Shown here: in pieces, positions 6,818 to 8,273 of the stretch
Numbering within the stretch: the stretch's first letter is position 1
Layout: each line of letters opens with the position of its first letter
Made by a program: the position numbers and the translations under genes
NCBI GenBank assembly: GCA_030608745.1
Contig: JAUWDQ010000117.1
Location: 1 to 8,273 of the forward strand
Source of the DNA: Pseudomonadota bacterium
GTDB taxonomy: Bacteria > Desulfobacterota > BSN033 > WVXP01 > G020346125
DNA length: 8,273 nt
Direction: 5' to 3'
The notes under the pieces: model-generated
Seen by the model: only the letters and a program-made list of their open reading frames with translations
Databases searched by the model: none
Told to the model about the DNA's origin: nothing

Positions 6818-6904
6818 GCCGAAGTGGCGGAATTGGTAGACGCGCTAGGTTCAGGGTCTAGTAGGCGTAAGCCTGTGCGGGTTCGAGTCCCGCCTTCGGC
6901 ACCA
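6818..6904 (+). tRNA. tRNA-Leu (anticodon CAG)
   Basis: This 87-nt class II tRNA has an encoded CCA end. The acceptor stem GCCGAAG (6818-6824) pairs with CTTCGGC (6894-6900), followed by discriminator A and CCA. The D-loop shows the leucine-type AATTGGTAGACGCGC. The anticodon arm CTAGG-TTCAGGG-TCTAG puts CAG at 6852-6854, reading CUG codons. The long variable arm AGGC-GTAA-GCCT is typical of tRNA-Leu, and the T arm is GCGGG-TTCGAGT-CCCGC. All stems are intact, so the gene remains functional despite the integrase gene beginning 8 nt after it. It has its own promoter upstream. Confidence 0.97.
6881..6904. other. Probable attachment-site half (att) in the tRNA 3' end
   Basis: Integrases of tRNA-targeting elements usually recombine within the T arm and acceptor end of the tRNA, and the host copy is restored by sequence carried on the element. 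Here the tRNA is complete and a tyrosine recombinase gene follows it directly, so the crossover most likely lies in or just after 6881-6904. The exact core cannot be set from one end, and no second copy of this sequence is present within the window, so the partner site would be to the right. Confidence 0.5.
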
Positions 6905-6912
6905 TAGGAATT

Positions 6913-8124
6913 TCAAGGGGTTGGCTGATTTAGGCTGGCCTCTTTTTTTGTCTGAATGGAGTCTCTGCTAACGTTTTTGCTAACGTTTGCGAGATAAGCC
7001 TCTATTTGGTCAATGGCTTTGAGTAAATCCTCCTCATCGATTGTGTCATATCGGAAGTTCATATCGTTCGCTGTATGGCCGGTAATGGTCATGATCACAT
7101 TTCTTGGAACACCAGCTCTCCTTGCGATCGTTGTAAATGTATGTCGGAGATCATGGAAGATAAATCCACCTTGCTCAAACCGGCCATAAGGGATATTCGC
7201 TTCCTTACAAGCATTTTCAAGGGACTTTCTAATATCTCCCTTAATTGATTCCCCTCTGTAATGAAAGGCATGATTATCCACATTGCCGGTACGCAGTCGG
7301 TTCGGGAGTTGCATTAAGACAGCCAATAGAGTCTTGGAGATTGGAACTTTCTTAGGCTTTCCCTCCTTGGTGTCTTTGGCTTCAAGTCGGATCATTCGTT
7401 TTTCCAAGTCAACCTTATCCCAGGTAAGGGACATGATTTCTCCCCTTCGCATCCCCGTCCAGAATGCTATCTCAACAATTGGCTTTGTATGGTGGGGTAG
7501 GGTGGATATCAGTTGTTCGTATTCGTCAGGGTAAGAAAGCACTCTATCCCTTCTGTTGGCATCTCGTTTGAGTAATTTCTTAGCCTTCCTGAAAACTTTC
7601 AAGAGATCGCCACCCACAAGATCATTATCGAATGCCTTGTAAATCATCGTTCTGGCTGCTCCGATTTGTTGGTCAATGTAGGAGTCAGAATATCCCGCTC
7701 TCTTCTGCTTCGCTTGGTAATTTTCCAGGTCCGCGGGCTTTATCTGATTCACAATAACGTTCCCGAATTCAGCATTGAAACTGGCAAGGTTGTACCTGAG
7801 CGTGGGATAATAGGCCTTGGTCTTGACTTTCTCGAGCTCAAGGAACCACTCCGTGAGCTCACTGAAGCTCATCTTCGCTTCGGGCTTAATGTCGAAAATG
7901 CGGTTTTCCCTTTTCTGCCCCCGGCGTTTGCCTTCAGCGTCCCTGGCCTCCTCGACGGAATATCCAACCGGTTCCCACCTTTGCTTTCCACCAGGGACCC
8001 GGTAGACGATCCAATATCTGACCTTCTTGGATCGTTTCAACCGGTCAAGATCTTCACCACAGAGACACCGCCGATTCCTTACTGATTGCCTTTTGTGGCA
8101 TGAACATTCAGCTAAGATTGCCAT
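6913..8124 (-). CDS. Tyrosine recombinase (phage/ICE-type integrase)
   Basis: This 403-residue site-specific recombinase probably catalyses insertion and excision of an element at the adjacent tRNA-Leu. A small N-terminal part (about 1-75) has a Cys cluster (C7, C9, C20, C22) and an RYWIVYRVPGGKQRWEPVG arm-type beta sheet. A helical core-binding domain covers about 85-185. The catalytic domain covers about 195-370 with the full set: R226 (TGMRRGEI), K253 (DTKEGKPKKVPIS), H324 and R327 (HDLRHTF), H350 (TGHT) and nucleophile Y359 (FRYDTI). The protein is intact. The start is ATG 8122-8124 behind AAAGGAGGT. The 3' end lies 8 nt from the tRNA and is transcribed toward it. The small membrane-protein gene upstream is 35 nt away and may share its transcript. 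The strong Shine-Dalgarno, unlike the neighbouring host genes, fits horizontal origin. Confidence 0.95.
   Translation of the reverse strand: MAILAECSCHKRQSVRNRRCLCGEDLDRLKRSKKVRYWIVYRVPGGKQRWEPVGYSVEEARDAEGKRRGQKRENRIFDIKPEAKMSFSELTEWFLELEKVKTKAYYPTLRYNLASFNAEFGNVIVNQIKPADLENYQAKQKRAGYSDSYIDQQIGAARTMIYKAFDNDLVGGDLLKVFRKAKKLLKRDANRRDRVLSYPDEYEQLISTLPHHTKPIVEIAFWTGMRRGEIMSLTWDKVDLEKRMIRLEAKDTKEGKPKKVPISKTLLAVLMQLPNRLRTGNVDNHAFHYRGESIKGDIRKSLENACKEANIPYGRFEQGGFIFHDLRHTFTTIARRAGVPRNVIMTITGHTANDMNFRYDTIDEEDLLKAIDQIEAYLANVSKNVSRDSIQTKKEASLNQPTP
6967..6988. repeat. 12-bp-period direct repeat near the att site
   Basis: GCTAACGTTT occurs at 6967-6976 and again at 6979-6988, each containing the palindrome AACGTT. 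The repeats lie about 63 bp inside the element from the tRNA end. They are within the 3' part of the integrase gene, where they encode the repeated tripeptide of NVSKNVS. They could be arm-type recombinase sites, or just a coding duplication. Confidence 0.4.
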
Positions 8125-8129
8125 GGGTT

Positions 8130-8138
8130 ACCTCCTTT
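8130..8138 (-). promoter_or_regulatory. Consensus ribosome binding site of the integrase
   Basis: On the minus strand the sequence reads AAAGGAGGT and ends five bases before the ATG, a near-perfect anti-16S match at good spacing. It fixes the integrase start at 8124 and is much stronger than the sites before the plus-strand housekeeping genes. Confidence 0.85.
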
Positions 8139-8159
8139 CTCTCGTCAGAATACGCTCTC

Positions 8160-8273
8160 TTAGTTTCTCCGTTTCTTTATCTCTTTACCGATTTTTCTGG
8201 TGTTATAAGAAACCCAGATTAATATCCCAAAAACCAAAAGGAAAATAGCTGCAAAATGCCAATAAGATAAGGG
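8160..8273 (-). CDS. Small single-pass membrane protein, C-terminal part (start outside window)
   Basis: A minus-strand frame is open from the right edge to a TAA at 8160-8162 and gives 37 residues. It has one clear hydrophobic segment, FAAIFLLVFGILIWVSYN, followed by a strongly basic tail (TRKIGKEIKKRRN). By the positive-inside rule the C-terminus would be cytoplasmic. The stop lies 35 nt before the integrase ATG on the same strand, so the two are probably co-transcribed. The composition is not what a random frame would give, but the start is not visible and I recognise no family. It could be a small phage or element membrane protein, or the tail of a longer one. Confidence 0.5.
   Translation of the reverse strand, partial: PLSYWHFAAIFLLVFGILIWVSYNTRKIGKEIKKRRN

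Noticed and set aside
6881..6904. CRISPR or second att copy elsewhere in the window
   Set aside because: No spaced regular repeats of CRISPR length were seen, and the tRNA 3' sequence is not repeated within the window.
6928..6951. Possible terminator after tRNA-Leu (AGGCTGGCCT followed by a T-run)
   Set aside because: The stem would be only 4 bp with a 2-base loop, and the T-run is explained by Lys codons of the integrase on the other strand.
7666..8085. 139-residue plus-strand frame antisense to the integrase
   Set aside because: The integrase on the other strand has full catalytic motifs; this frame is its shadow with no start signal.

Overview
The window looks like a chromosomal stretch of a Gram-negative bacterium, most likely deltaproteobacterial (Desulfobacterota-like). 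The lineage is inferred from three things: the protein style (an ArgRS with a degenerate MSTRAG loop, and an argS / SPOR-protein / lepB order), the GGGG-rich weak ribosome binding sites, and intergenic repeats such as TTCGTAAAAAGTC that I recall from this group. No database search was possible.

Layout. Positions 1-274 hold no convincing gene. They carry a long-range inverted repeat with a central hairpin (1-91), a dispersed-repeat-like segment (121-139), a short array of degenerate octamers (150-173) and a 38-nt motif (185-222). From 275 to 5586 five genes run on the plus strand with short gaps or overlaps and are probably co-transcribed: a carbon-nitrogen hydrolase, argS (ATGA overlap), a membrane-anchored SPOR-domain protein, lepB and pyrC. 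ribF lies on the minus strand (5613-6545) and converges on pyrC with only 26 nt between the stops. Between ribF and the tRNA (6546-6817) is a second intergenic block with a longer octamer array and a second copy of the 38-nt motif, then a sigma70-like promoter leading into an intact tRNA-Leu(CAG) with encoded CCA (6818-6904).

Starting 8 nt after the tRNA, a minus-strand tyrosine recombinase (6913-8124) reads toward the tRNA. It is preceded by a consensus Shine-Dalgarno and by the 3' end of a small single-pass membrane protein that runs off the right edge (8160-8273). This is the classic arrangement of an integrative element inserted in the 3' end of a tRNA gene. The window therefore captures host chromosome on the left, one element boundary, and the first genes of an accessory element continuing to the right.

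The plus-strand genes are housekeeping: translation (argS), protein export (lepB), envelope or septal peptidoglycan binding (SPOR), pyrimidine synthesis (pyrC), flavin cofactors (ribF) and an amidase probably acting on a small carbamoyl or amide compound. The least explained parts are the paired composite intergenic repeats and the element that starts at the tRNA.
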